A DNA stretch of 29,126 bases, taken from the NCBI GenBank assembly GCA_949419965.1, contig CASPAC010000020.1, forward strand, positions 1-29,126, given 5' to 3'. A program made the position numbers and the translations under genes. Shown here one piece after another: positions 16,439 through 24,114 of the stretch. This DNA is from Bacteroidales bacterium. Its GTDB lineage: Bacteria > Bacteroidota > Bacteroidia > Bacteroidales > Rikenellaceae. A model generated the notes under the pieces. The model ran no database searches and was not told the DNA's origin. It was given only the letters and a program-made list of their open reading frames with translations. Each line of letters begins with the position of its first letter. Position 1 is the stretch's first letter.

Positions 16439-18271
16439 ATGGAAGAAAACAAGAATGTGGTCGCAAACGAGAATTTCGACTGGAACTCGTTCGAAAACGA
16501 CCTGGGCGTCTACAGCCAGCCCAAGGAAGAGATCGCCGCAGCCTATGACAAGACGCTGTCCAACGTTACGGTCGGCGAAGTGGTCGAAGGTACGGTGACG
16601 GGACTCACCAAGCGCGAGGTCATCGTCAACGTAGGCTACAAGAGCGAGGGTATCATCTCCATCTCGGAGTTCCGCTACAACCCCGATCTGAAGGTGGGCG
16701 ACAAGATCGAAGTCTATGTCGACTCGGCCGAGGACAAGAACGGCCAGCTGGCCCTGTCGCACAAGAAGGCGCGCCAGCTCAAGTCGTGGGATCGTGTCAA
16801 CGAGGCCCTGGAGAAGGACGAGATCATCAAGGGTTACATCAAGTGCCGCACCAAGGGCGGTATGATCGTCGATGTATTCGGCATCGAGGCGTTCCTGCCC
16901 GGTTCGCAGATCGACGTGAAGCCCATCCGCGACTACGACGTATACGTCGACAAGACCATGGAGTTCAAGGTTGTCAAGATCAACCAGGAGTTCCGCAACG
17001 TGGTCGTGTCGCACAAGGCGCTCATCGAGGCCGAACTCGAAGCGCAGAAGCAGATCATCATGTCCAAGCTCGAGAAGGGTCAGATCCTCGAGGGTACGGT
17101 CAAGAACATCACCTCCTACGGCGTCTTCGTCGACCTGGGCGGCGTGGACGGTCTGATCCACATCACCGACCTGTCGTGGGGCCGCGTAAGCCACCCCGAG
17201 GAGATCGTTTCGCTCGACCAGAAGATCCAGGTCGTGATCCTCGACTTCGACGATGCCAAGAAGCGCATCGCTCTGGGTCTCAAGCAGCTCACCCCGCATC
17301 CGTGGGAGGCGCTCGACCCCGCTCTCAAGGTGGGCGACAAGGTCAAGGGCAAGGTGGTCGTCATGGCCGATTACGGTGCGTTCGTCGAGATCGCTGCCGG
17401 CGTCGAGGGCCTGATCCACGTGTCGGAGATGTCGTGGAGCCAGCACCTGCGTTCGGCTCAGGAGTTCATGAAGGTCGGCGACGAAGTCGAGGCCGTCATC
17501 CTGACGCTCGACCGCGAGGACCGCAAGATGTCGCTCGGCATCAAGCAGCTTTCGGCCGATCCCTGGGCTGACATCGAGACCAAGTATCCCGTGGGCACCA
17601 AGACCATGGCCAAGGTCCGCAACTTCACCAATTTCGGCGTCTTCGTCGAGATCGAGGAGGGCATCGACGGTCTGATCCACATTTCGGACCTCAGCTGGAC
17701 CAAGAAGGTGAAGCATCCCGGCGAATTCACGCAGGTGGGTGCCGACATCGAGGTCGTCGTGCTGGAGATCGACAAGGACAACCGCCGTCTCTCGCTGGGT
17801 CACAAGCAGCTGGAGGAGAACCCCTGGAACGAGATCGAGGGCAAGTTCTCGATCGACACCGTTCACGAGGGCACCATCACCGAGATGACCGACAAGGGCG
17901 CCGTCGTATCGTTGGCCGAGAACGTCGAGGGTTTCTGCCCCGCGCGTCAGCTCACCAAGGAGGACGGCACGACTCCCAAGGTCGGCGACAAGATCGACTT
18001 CAAGGTCATCGAGTTCTCGAAGGCTACCAAGCGCATCACCCTCTCGCACGTCCGTACGTATGAGGAGGCCCGCCGCGCCGAGATCGCTGCCGAGAAGGCC
18101 GAGAAGCGCGCTGCTGCCGACGCTACGAAGTCGACCGTGAAGAAGATCAACGCTTCGGTCGAGAAGACGACCCTTGGCGACATCGCCGGTCTGGCTGCTC
18201 TGAAGAGCGCCATGGAGGCCGCCGAAGCCAAGAAGGCTCCCAAGGCCAAGAAAGAGGAGACCGGGGAGTAA
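16439..18271 (+). CDS. rpsA: 30S ribosomal protein S1
   Basis: RNA-binding ribosomal protein that helps recruit and unfold mRNA on the 30S subunit. The 610 residues hold six S1 (OB-fold) repeats at roughly 47-115, 131-200, 216-285, 301-371, 388-458 and 474-544. Repeats 3-5 are the best preserved, with the typical YGVFVDLGGVDGLIHITDLSW pattern at its equivalents (for instance GAFVEIAAGVEGLIHVSEM and FGVFVEIEEGIDGLIHISDL). The last ~65 residues are Ala/Lys/Glu-rich and look disordered or helical. The start MEENKNVVANENFDWNSFEN has an acidic N-terminal extension as in Bacteroidota S1. Codon use is highly biased to C/G-ending codons, fitting high expression. It has its own promoter, a long leader and its own terminator. 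Confidence 0.97.
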   Translation: MEENKNVVANENFDWNSFENDLGVYSQPKEEIAAAYDKTLSNVTVGEVVEGTVTGLTKREVIVNVGYKSEGIISISEFRYNPDLKVGDKIEVYVDSAEDKNGQLALSHKKARQLKSWDRVNEALEKDEIIKGYIKCRTKGGMIVDVFGIEAFLPGSQIDVKPIRDYDVYVDKTMEFKVVKINQEFRNVVVSHKALIEAELEAQKQIIMSKLEKGQILEGTVKNITSYGVFVDLGGVDGLIHITDLSWGRVSHPEEIVSLDQKIQVVILDFDDAKKRIALGLKQLTPHPWEALDPALKVGDKVKGKVVVMADYGAFVEIAAGVEGLIHVSEMSWSQHLRSAQEFMKVGDEVEAVILTLDREDRKMSLGIKQLSADPWADIETKYPVGTKTMAKVRNFTNFGVFVEIEEGIDGLIHISDLSWTKKVKHPGEFTQVGADIEVVVLEIDKDNRRLSLGHKQLEENPWNEIEGKFSIDTVHEGTITEMTDKGAVVSLAENVEGFCPARQLTKEDGTTPKVGDKIDFKVIEFSKATKRITLSHVRTYEEARRAEIAAEKAEKRAAADATKSTVKKINASVEKTTLGDIAGLAALKSAMEAAEAKKAPKAKKEETGE

Positions 18272-18294
18272 TCCGCGGCCATCCGATCGATGAG

Positions 18295-18329
18295 GCACCC
18301 GCGCGGAGTTTCCGTGCGGGTGCTTTTTT
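18295..18329 (+). terminator. Intrinsic terminator of rpsA
   Basis: A 12-bp stem with one G-T pair, GCACCCGCGCGG (18295-18306) and CCGTGCGGGTGC (18312-18323), loop AGTTT, followed by six T. Confidence 0.9.
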
Positions 18330-18397
18330 ACATTCTGACATACTGTTTTCGTCGTCCGTATCGTTATCCTATAAACTGATTCACTGACCCTTCTGAT

Positions 18398-19009
18398 ATG
18401 AAACGATTCTCCGTTTTCTTGCTGGTCGTTGCCTTGTTGGCTGGCGGTACCGTGCTTTCGGCACCTTCGCATGCGCTTTCTATGCTTCTTTTTTGCGGGC
18501 CGGAACATCCGGCGTCCCGTTTTCCGGAAGAGGTTTCCTGCGACGCACAGCGGCATCGGCCGCGCCCGAATCCCGACCGGCACGCGGATCGCCATCCCGA
18601 TGTGCGGCCGCAACATCGTCCGAATCGTCCGGGATGTTCGCACGAACAAGACGGCAGACGGCGTAATGCTCGATATGTCGTGAGAGGTGCGACCGTTCTT
18701 TATCGCGGTTGTGTGGTGGAGGGTGCTTCGGCCTCGTCGTTCCGCAACCTTGGCGGCGGATACGGATGCGACGCCTGGCATGTCTTCTACGACGGATTCA
18801 TGATGGACGGAGCCGCAGTTCTTTCGTTCAAGTACCTTGGCAGCGGCTATGCACACGATGCCTGGAGCGTTTTTTACGGTGGGCGGAAGATGGCGGATGC
18901 TTCCGTACCGACGTTTCGGGTGTTGGGCGACGGTTATGCCTGCGATGCCTGGAATACCTATTTTTGCGGTCGCCGGGTCAAAGATATGCCGCCCCGTTAT
19001 CGGCGGTAG
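18398..19009 (+). CDS. Secreted protein with DKNYY-type repeats
   Basis: A 203-residue protein with a signal peptide (MKRFSVFLLVVALLAGGTVL, cleavage near residue 26) and a His/Arg/Pro-rich segment (about 50-90) that might bind metal or be degenerate. The C-terminal half consists of repeats with a 29-residue period: about 99-127, 128-156 and 157-185, each ending GY-x-x-DAW, plus a partial fourth (186-203). The pattern VFY-x-G-x-x-M-x-x-A-x-x-x-x-F-x-x-LG-x-GYA-x-DAW resembles the DKNYY family (DKN replaced by DAW), a widespread secreted family without known activity. The last nine codons overlap the 130-bp inverted repeat. I see no TAnnTTTG promoter in the 68 bases behind the rpsA terminator. 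It could be a decaying gene. Confidence 0.65.
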   Translation: MKRFSVFLLVVALLAGGTVLSAPSHALSMLLFCGPEHPASRFPEEVSCDAQRHRPRPNPDRHADRHPDVRPQHRPNRPGCSHEQDGRRRNARYVVRGATVLYRGCVVEGASASSFRNLGGGYGCDAWHVFYDGFMMDGAAVLSFKYLGSGYAHDAWSVFYGGRKMADASVPTFRVLGDGYACDAWNTYFCGRRVKDMPPRYRR

Positions 19010-19111
19010 TTTGTTCTGCCATACGGTTTTCCTCTGAAAGCAGTCGGAGTGCCCGGAGTGGTGCAGGCTACGGCTTGCGCCAGCGTGGTCAGTAGATTCA
19101 ACAGTCCGCTG
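18982..19111 (+). repeat. Inverted repeat block A, left copy
   Basis: This 130-base block is repeated in inverted orientation at 23961-24090, with no length difference and four mismatches counted by eye. It starts within the last codons of the DKNYY gene and ends shortly before the hairpin at 19122. Confidence 0.9.
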
Positions 19112-19121
19112 CTCTTTGTTT

Positions 19122-19149
19122 GCCGCTTTTTGTACCGGCAAAAAGCGGC
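19122..19149. terminator. Perfect hairpin downstream of the DKNYY gene
   Basis: GCCGCTTTTTG (19122-19132) pairs over 11 bases with CAAAAAGCGGC (19139-19149), loop TACCGG. A T-tail is lacking, so termination is only one possible role; it may also be part of a dispersed palindrome. Confidence 0.45.
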
Positions 19150-19359
19150 CCAAAAACCTCTCCTTCCGATTGTCTTCGCCTGCTACGGAGGACCTAACGC
19201 TGCTTCGGGCGTCTGTTCGCGGGTTTGTAAACAAACCGGCCCCTGCGCTGACGCTTTTAGTTCCTCCTCCACTTACGGCTCCGACATCGGGGCGGAATTT
19301 ATATGATTCTGATAAATAGAGACAAGCAGCTATTCATCCCAGCCTGCTGCGGAGCTGTG

Positions 19360-19785
19360 AACAATTCAAAATGCAAAATTCAGAATGCACAATTAAGAAG
19401 TAGTTCGTCATTCTGAGGAGCAGAGCGACGAAGAATCTGATTCCCGATTGTCCCTCATAGATTCTTGACTGCACTTCGTTTGTCTTTCTCCTCCTTGCTC
19501 GGCATAGTCCGCAAGCGGCCTCTGCACTCGCTGCGTTCGTCGATCCGCTTCGCTCAGAATGACAATTATGGCAGGCATGTCCCGCAGGCTCTTTCTGATA
19601 CGGAAGACCTTGCGCCCGGGGCCGGCTCGCGCTAAAAGCGCGACCCCCGCAGCCGGCCCGGGCGAGCACATGAAGAATAAATACTGCTGATTAATAGATT
19701 CTTCGGCTTCGCCTCAGAATGACAAATTACTTCTTAATTGTGCATTGTGAATTTTAAATTGTGAATTCTGAATTGTTTCCCTCTC
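19360..19785 (+). mobile_element. MITE-like element, left copy
   Basis: About 430 bases bounded by terminal inverted repeats: 34 bases at 19384-19417 match the reverse complement of 19713-19746 with two differences, and outside these lie AATTC/GAATT-rich ends of variable length. Inside are three GTCATTCTGAGC-type repeats (19407-19437 plus, 19541-19563 minus, 19697-19723 minus) and a GC-rich hairpin at 19614-19663 (GCCCGGG...CCCGGGC). There is no reading frame for a transposase, so it would be non-autonomous. A closely similar copy lies inverted at 23106-23548. No target duplication was identified. Confidence 0.6.
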
Positions 19786-19800
19786 CGCCGCATTCCTCCG

Positions 19801-20034
19801 AGCGATTGCTCTTTGCGCCTGCTGCGGGCTACCGCCGCCGTGAGGACGGGACTCTTGTCTGCTGTCGGTACGGGCGGGCATTGGTGGCATTCGTCGTCCT
19901 TTGCGGCCGGCGATCTCCACGCCGGCTCGCTCGACTTCGGGACGGAAAGCGTGAGCTCGCTTGGGTGGCTCACTCGCTCGTACGGTGTCTCCGTGCGCTG
20001 CGTCCAGCATCTACACGACTGCTTTCACCCATAA
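19801..20034 (+). pseudogene. Orphan C-terminal fragment of a Fibrobacter-paralogous/DUF1566-like domain
   Basis: Translated remnant without a start or upstream domain. It begins RLLFAPAAGYRRREDGTL in one frame, shifts frame near 19848-19858, and continues AVGTGGHWWHSSSFAAGDL ... SYGVSVRCVQHLHDCFHP to a TAA at 20032-20034. The pattern PAAGYR...G...VG..G..WSSS...L.F...R..G.SVRCV is the one I recall for the C-terminal end of that secreted-protein domain. The family assignment is from memory. The ends are nearly identical in DNA to the inverted copy at 22858-23080, including a perfect 37-bp match (19988-20024), while the middle is strongly different. Confidence 0.55.
19988..20024 (+). repeat. 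Perfect 37-bp inverted repeat C, left copy
   Basis: Identical to the reverse complement of 22858-22894. It encodes the S-V-R-C-V-Q-H-L-H-D-C end of the orphan domain fragment. Confidence 0.9.
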
Positions 20035-20316
20035 CGCCGCTCAGGCATCTTATATCGGCCTCCTATTCCCCAAAAAACGTTTCTGCAAGTCCTTGCGGAG
20101 CCCTGCGGGATGACTGCGGCCCGAGATTTGCTTTTTTAGGTCGGACTTCCTTTCGGACCGCTCCGCCAACTCCGCGCGAGCCCGGCCGAAATCGAATTTG
20201 ACCCCGCAAGGAATCACGCTGCGGCCCGCGGTTGCAAGTCCATCGCTGTGCAACGTCCCGAAACAACGCGCCGCGATCGAAAACGCTGATACAAAAACAT
20301 ATAATTGCTGTTTTAT
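20035..20316. other. Intergenic region upstream of lpxK
   Basis: About 280 bases without a supported gene or recognisable repeat; GC-rich until about 20270, then AT-rich toward the lpxK promoter. Confidence 0.5.
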
Positions 20317-20347
20317 TTTGTCGGATCGGAAAATTTGGTTATCTTTG
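20317..20347 (+). promoter_or_regulatory. Promoter of lpxK-punA-ssb
   Basis: TTTG (20317-20320), 19 bases, then TATCTTTG (20340-20347): exact consensus and spacing. The leader is only about 20-25 nt before the lpxK start. Confidence 0.85.
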
Positions 20348-20375
20348 AAAATTCCGTATAGTTAGCAGCCTCAAA

Positions 20376-21419
20376 ATGTCGAAAGCACTGCTCGCACCGA
20401 TTGCCTATTTCTACAAGTTGGGGGTGACGTTCCGTCACCGCCTCTTCGACTGGGGCATCCTCAAAAGCGAGCGTTTCGACATTCCGATCATCTGCATCGG
20501 CAACATCACCGTCGGCGGCACGGGCAAAACCCCGATGGCCGAGATGATTATCGCCTACATGTCGCAGAAGCACAACATCGCGCTGCTTTCGCGCGGCTAC
20601 GGCCGCAAGACCAAGGGTTACCGCGAGGTGCTGACGACCTCCCACTACCGCGAGGTGGGCGACGAACCGCTCCAGATCAAGCTAAAGTTCCCCGAAACGG
20701 TGGTCGTCGTGTGCGAGAAGCGTGCCGTGGGCATCCGCCGCATCCGGGCCGAGCATCCGGAAGTCGACCTGATCATCATGGACGACGGCTTCCAGCACCG
20801 CTACGTCGAGCCCAAGATCAACGTGCTGATGATCGATGCCACGCGTCCCATCCAGCACGACAAAATGATGCCCATGGGCACGCTGCGCGACCTGCCGAGC
20901 GAGATCTACCGCGCCCACTACTTCATCGTGACGAAGTGTCCCGAGAAGATGGCGCCCATCGACCGGCGCATCCTGCGCAAGGTGCTGATCCAGATCGCCT
21001 ACCAGCGCGTCTACTACACCCGCTACGAAAGCTTTCTGCCCCAGCCGCTCTTCGCCGACGAAGCCCCGCGCGAACCCCTGTCGCAAGGTCGCAAGATCAT
21101 CGCTCTGTCGGGCATCGGCAATCCGGGACCTTTCCTCAAGACGCTGCACGAGCGTTACAAGGTGGTGGCCGAGGTGACGCTCGACGACCATCATGTCTAC
21201 CGCATCCGCGACATCCGCATGCTTGCAGCGCTGCTGGCCAAGCATCCCGGCGCAGCGATCGTGACCACGGAAAAAGACGCCGTGAAGATGATCAACCGGG
21301 CGAAAATCCCGCCCGAGATGCGCAGCAATCTCTATTATCTACCGATCAATATTTCGTTCATAGAGGATTCGGCAACGGATTTTCTGCAAAAACTGGAAGA
21401 AGATGTCAGAGGAAATTAA
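20376..21419 (+). CDS. lpxK: Tetraacyldisaccharide 4'-kinase
   Basis: Transfers phosphate from ATP to the 4' position of the tetraacyldisaccharide 1-phosphate, making lipid IVA in lipid A synthesis at the inner face of the inner membrane. The 347-residue length is typical. The N-terminus (ALLAPIAYFYKLGVTFRHR) carries the membrane-associating helix; Walker A is GGTGKT at residues 47-52 (in IGNITVGGTGKTP); RGYGRKTKGY follows at 73-82; and DDGFQHR at 136-142 is the family's catalytic/metal motif. The start ATG at 20376 fits the short leader from the promoter at 20340-20347. It overlaps punA by 17 bases, showing translational coupling. It is the first gene of a three-gene operon that lies between two inverted repeat units. 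Confidence 0.95.
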   Translation: MSKALLAPIAYFYKLGVTFRHRLFDWGILKSERFDIPIICIGNITVGGTGKTPMAEMIIAYMSQKHNIALLSRGYGRKTKGYREVLTTSHYREVGDEPLQIKLKFPETVVVVCEKRAVGIRRIRAEHPEVDLIIMDDGFQHRYVEPKINVLMIDATRPIQHDKMMPMGTLRDLPSEIYRAHYFIVTKCPEKMAPIDRRILRKVLIQIAYQRVYYTRYESFLPQPLFADEAPREPLSQGRKIIALSGIGNPGPFLKTLHERYKVVAEVTLDDHHVYRIRDIRMLAALLAKHPGAAIVTTEKDAVKMINRAKIPPEMRSNLYYLPINISFIEDSATDFLQKLEEDVRGN

Positions 21420-22209
21420 GAAGACTGCGGCCTGGATCAAAGAGCAGACCGCCGATTTCCGCCCCGAGGTGGGCGTCATACTGGGCACCGGTCTGGGCGA
21501 TTTCGCCGAGCAGATCGAGGCCTGCCATTCGATCGAATACAAGTCGATTCCCGGATTCCCCGTCTCGACGGTCGAGGGACACAAGGGGCGCCTGATCTTC
21601 GGCATGCTCGAAGGACACCGCGTGGTGGCCATGCAAGGCCGGTTCCATTACTACGAGGGCTATACCATGCAGCAGGTGACGTTCCCCGTGCGCGTCATGC
21701 AGCAGCTGGGCATCCGCCATCTCTTCGTCTCCAACGCTTCGGGAGGCATCAACACATCGTTCCGCACGGGCGACCTGATGATCATCACCGACCACATCAA
21801 CCTGATGCCCAATCCGCTGATCGGTCCCAACATGGCCGAATTCGGCCCCCGGTTCCCGGACATGCACAACTGCTACGACAAGGAGTTGATCGCCCGCGCT
21901 ACGGCCATTGCTGCGCAGGAGAACATCAAGCTGCAATACGGCGTCTATGTCGGCGGCACGGGTCCGACCTTCGAGACACAGGCCGAATACCGTTACTTCA
22001 AGGCTATCGGCGGCGATGCGGCCGGCATGTCGACCGTGCCCGAGGTGATCGTGGCGCGCCACATGTCGATTCCGGTTTTCGGCGTCTCGGTCATCACCAA
22101 CTGCGGTCTCTCCGACGAGATCGGCGACCACGAAGACGTCCAGTTGCAGGGCAAGAAAGCCGGCGTCAAGATGCAACTGCTGTTCCGCCGGATGATCAAA
22201 GAATTGTAA
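21403..22209 (+). CDS. punA: Purine-nucleoside phosphorylase (trimeric class)
   Basis: Phosphorolysis of purine nucleosides (inosine/guanosine type) to base and ribose 1-phosphate, for purine salvage. The 268 residues fit the low-molecular-mass trimeric class. Motifs: GVILGTGLGDF at about residues 24-34 (phosphate loop), QGRFHYYEGY at 78-87 with R80 and H82, SNASGGIN at 110-117, and a C-terminal VSVITNCGLSDEI segment containing the base-binding asparagine. The start overlaps the lpxK end by 17 bases and ssb begins 2 bases after its stop. Function in the operon is unrelated to lpxK or ssb, a simple housekeeping cluster. Confidence 0.93.
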   Translation: MSEEIKKTAAWIKEQTADFRPEVGVILGTGLGDFAEQIEACHSIEYKSIPGFPVSTVEGHKGRLIFGMLEGHRVVAMQGRFHYYEGYTMQQVTFPVRVMQQLGIRHLFVSNASGGINTSFRTGDLMIITDHINLMPNPLIGPNMAEFGPRFPDMHNCYDKELIARATAIAAQENIKLQYGVYVGGTGPTFETQAEYRYFKAIGGDAAGMSTVPEVIVARHMSIPVFGVSVITNCGLSDEIGDHEDVQLQGKKAGVKMQLLFRRMIKEL

Positions 22210-22211
22210 CC

Positions 22212-22754
22212 ATGGTAAATAAAGTCATTCTTATCGGCAACGTGGGCATGGACCCCGAAGTCCGCACCACCGAGAACGGGGTGAAGGTGGCCCGTGTACG
22301 GCTCGCCACGACCGAGCGCCTTTTCGACCGCCAGGCCAACGAAACGCGCGAACATACCGAGTGGCACACCGTCACGCTGTGGCGCGGGCTGGCCGACGTC
22401 GTCGACCGCTACGTGCACAAGGGCTCGCAAATCTATATCGAGGGGCGCCTGCGCACCCGCGACTGGATGGACAAGGACAACAACAAGCGCTATACGACCG
22501 AGATTCTGGCCGATTCGATGAATCTGCTGGGACGCCGTGGCGATGCTCCGGCTTCCGACAACGCATCCTATGGCCAGACCTCAGCCCCGGCATCGGGGTC
22601 CTCGTACGGACAGCAGCCCGCTGCTGCTCCCATGGCTGCGCACTCCGCTCCGGCCGGTTATGCAACTCCGGCTCCGGCAGCAACACCGGCCCAGCCGGCA
22701 CCCGCTCCGGCACCGGCTATGCCGGCCGACGATCCCGACGACCTCCCGTTCTAA
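22212..22754 (+). CDS. ssb: Single-stranded DNA-binding protein
   Basis: Binds and protects single-stranded DNA during replication, repair and recombination, and recruits partners through its C-terminal tip. The 180 residues comprise an OB-fold (about 1-110, beginning MVNKVILIGNVGMDPEVRTT and including the tryptophan in EWHTVTLWRGLADVV), a Pro/Ala/Ser-rich flexible linker (about 115-172) and the acidic tip DDPDDLPF at 173-180. It is the last gene of the lpxK-punA-ssb operon and is followed after about 25 bases by a terminator. RecF and RecR, which act on SSB-coated gaps, are encoded elsewhere in the window. Confidence 0.96.
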   Translation: MVNKVILIGNVGMDPEVRTTENGVKVARVRLATTERLFDRQANETREHTEWHTVTLWRGLADVVDRYVHKGSQIYIEGRLRTRDWMDKDNNKRYTTEILADSMNLLGRRGDAPASDNASYGQTSAPASGSSYGQQPAAAPMAAHSAPAGYATPAPAATPAQPAPAPAPAMPADDPDDLPF

Positions 22755-22778
22755 GGCGCTCGCCAATCGTTCAAAAAC

Positions 22779-22811
22779 ATCCCTTGCTTTGATTATAGGC
22801 AAGGGATTTTT
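22779..22811 (+). terminator. Intrinsic terminator of lpxK-punA-ssb
   Basis: A 9-bp stem, ATCCCTTGC (22779-22787) with GCAAGGGAT (22799-22807), 11-base loop, followed by a T-run (22807-22811, then GTTTT). Confidence 0.85.
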
Positions 22812-22857
22812 GTTTTCGGAGCGGAAGGTTGTTCCCGATCCTATTCCGAGTAATAAG

Positions 22858-22894
22858 AAGCAGTCGTGTAGATGCTGGACGCAGCGCACGGAGA
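22858..22894 (-). repeat. Perfect 37-bp inverted repeat C, right copy
   Basis: Reverse complement of 19988-20024 without mismatch. It begins 47 bases after the ssb terminator. Confidence 0.9.
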
Positions 22895-23080
22895 AGCCTA
22901 CCGCCCGGCGGAGGGACTCACATGGCCGCACCTCGCCGCCCTTGAAGTGGAAACGCGTGGCATTGAAGTCGCCGGCACGTGACGTGGAAGACGACCACGC
23001 ACTACCCTCCACTCCGACGCCGCCCAAGACTCCCGTCTCACGGGCGCGGTAGCCCGCAGCAGGCGCAAAGAGCAATCGCT
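22858..23080 (-). pseudogene. Orphan C-terminal domain fragment, inverted copy
   Basis: Counterpart of the fragment at 19801-20034, read on the minus strand without a frameshift: LLFAPAAGYRARETGVLGG, then VGVEGSAWSSSTSRAGDFNA, a divergent centre, and GFSVRCVQHLHDCF. No start codon or upstream domain is present, and the stop of the left copy has been lost, so the frame runs on into antisense of ssb. It resembles the C-terminus of Fibrobacter-paralogous/DUF1566-like secreted proteins (from memory). Both ends are nearly identical to the left copy while the central ~150 bases are not. Confidence 0.55.
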
Positions 23081-23105
23081 AATAGGAATGCGGCGGAGAG
23101 GGAAC

Positions 23106-23548
23106 AAAACAATTCAGAATGCAAAATTCACAATGCACAATTAAGAAGTAATTTGTCATTCTGAGGCGGAGCCGAAGAATCTATTAATCAGCAATATTCA
23201 TTCTTCAAGTGCTCGCCCGGGCCGGCTGCGGGGGTCGCGCTTTCAGCGCGAGCCGGCCCCGGGCGCAAGGTCTGCAACCTTGGCATCGGCTCTTCCGCAC
23301 CAGAGAAATAGCCGCAATGTGGGGCATGCTTGCCATAATTGTCATTCTGAGCGGAGCGGATCGACGAACGCAGCGAGTGCAGAGACCGCTTGCGGACTAT
23401 GCCGAGCAAGGAGGAGAAAGACAAACGAAGTGCAGTCAAACACCTGCATACTGACGATACAGATTCTTCGTCGCTCTGCTCCTCAGAATGACGAACTACT
23501 TCTTAATTGTGCATTGTGAATTCTGAATTGTGAATTGTGAATTGTTCA
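23106..23548 (-). mobile_element. MITE-like element, right copy (inverted)
   Basis: Inverted paralogue of 19360-19785, with 34-bp terminal inverted repeats at 23132-23165 and 23482-23515, AATTC-rich ends, three GTCATTCTGAGC-type repeats (23155-23181 plus, 23341-23363 plus, 23462-23492 minus) and the GC-rich hairpin at 23215-23264. Compared with the left copy it has a slightly different inner segment near 23270-23330 and near 23440-23460. No transposase frame. Confidence 0.6.
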
Positions 23549-23557
23549 CAGCTCCGC

Positions 23558-23960
23558 GGCAGACTGGAATATGCAACTGGCGGCAACGCAGGGAGGTGGA
23601 AAGAAAAGGTGTTCGGGGCAGTCGCGGCTTGCAGAGCTAAACACCGGCTTCAGCCGTGCGAGCCGAAGCCCCGCCCTGCAGAGGCTCGCAGACACTCGCC
23701 CCGCGGACTTCGGCACGAGAACAACTCCAGCACGACCGAAGCAGAGCTTGCGAACTTACAATGTACGCTCTCTCTGAACGCACGGACGCAGCCTGTGTGT
23801 GTGGGGGGCGGTGATAGCCGAAGCGGCGAGCTTCCGCGCTGGGAGGCTGCGGCCCGCGCAATTCTGCGAATTGCGAAACCGCAGAACGACAAAAACCAGC
23901 GATCGAACAACCGTCCGCAAACAACTATTCCTTATCAATCCTCCCGCGCCATTACGCCGC
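23558..23960. other. Spacer of the right repeat unit
   Basis: About 400 bases without similarity to the corresponding left spacer (19112-19348). Short frames exist on both strands (for example 23571-23777 plus and 23637-23924 minus), but none is recognisable or has a credible start; I treat it as non-coding or decayed. Confidence 0.5.
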
Positions 23961-24090
23961 CAGCGGACTGCTGAATCTACTGACCACGCTGGCGCAAGCC
24001 GTAGCCCGCACCACTCCGGGCACTCCGACTGCTTTCAGAGGAAAACCGTATGGCAGAACAAACTACCGCCGATAACGGAGCGGCAAATCT
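23961..24090 (-). repeat. Inverted repeat block A, right copy
   Basis: Reverse complement of 18982-19111, same length, four mismatches by eye. It includes a counterpart of the last codons of the DKNYY gene (the R-Y-R-R-stop end) although no such gene precedes it here. It ends 24 bases before the stop of the symporter gene. Confidence 0.9.
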
Positions 24091-24114
24091 CCGAACCTAT
24101 GGCTGTGCAATGTT

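Noticed and set aside
19801..23080. Diversity-generating retroelement target/template pair
   Set aside because: The variable centre differs at all kinds of positions, not selectively at adenines, there is no reverse transcriptase gene and both fragments lack a complete target gene. A distant retroelement cannot be excluded.
23571..23777. 68-codon frame in the right spacer (and the minus frame 23637-23924)
   Set aside because: No recognisable domain, no promoter, and the region lies inside decaying repeat sequence; most likely a spurious frame.
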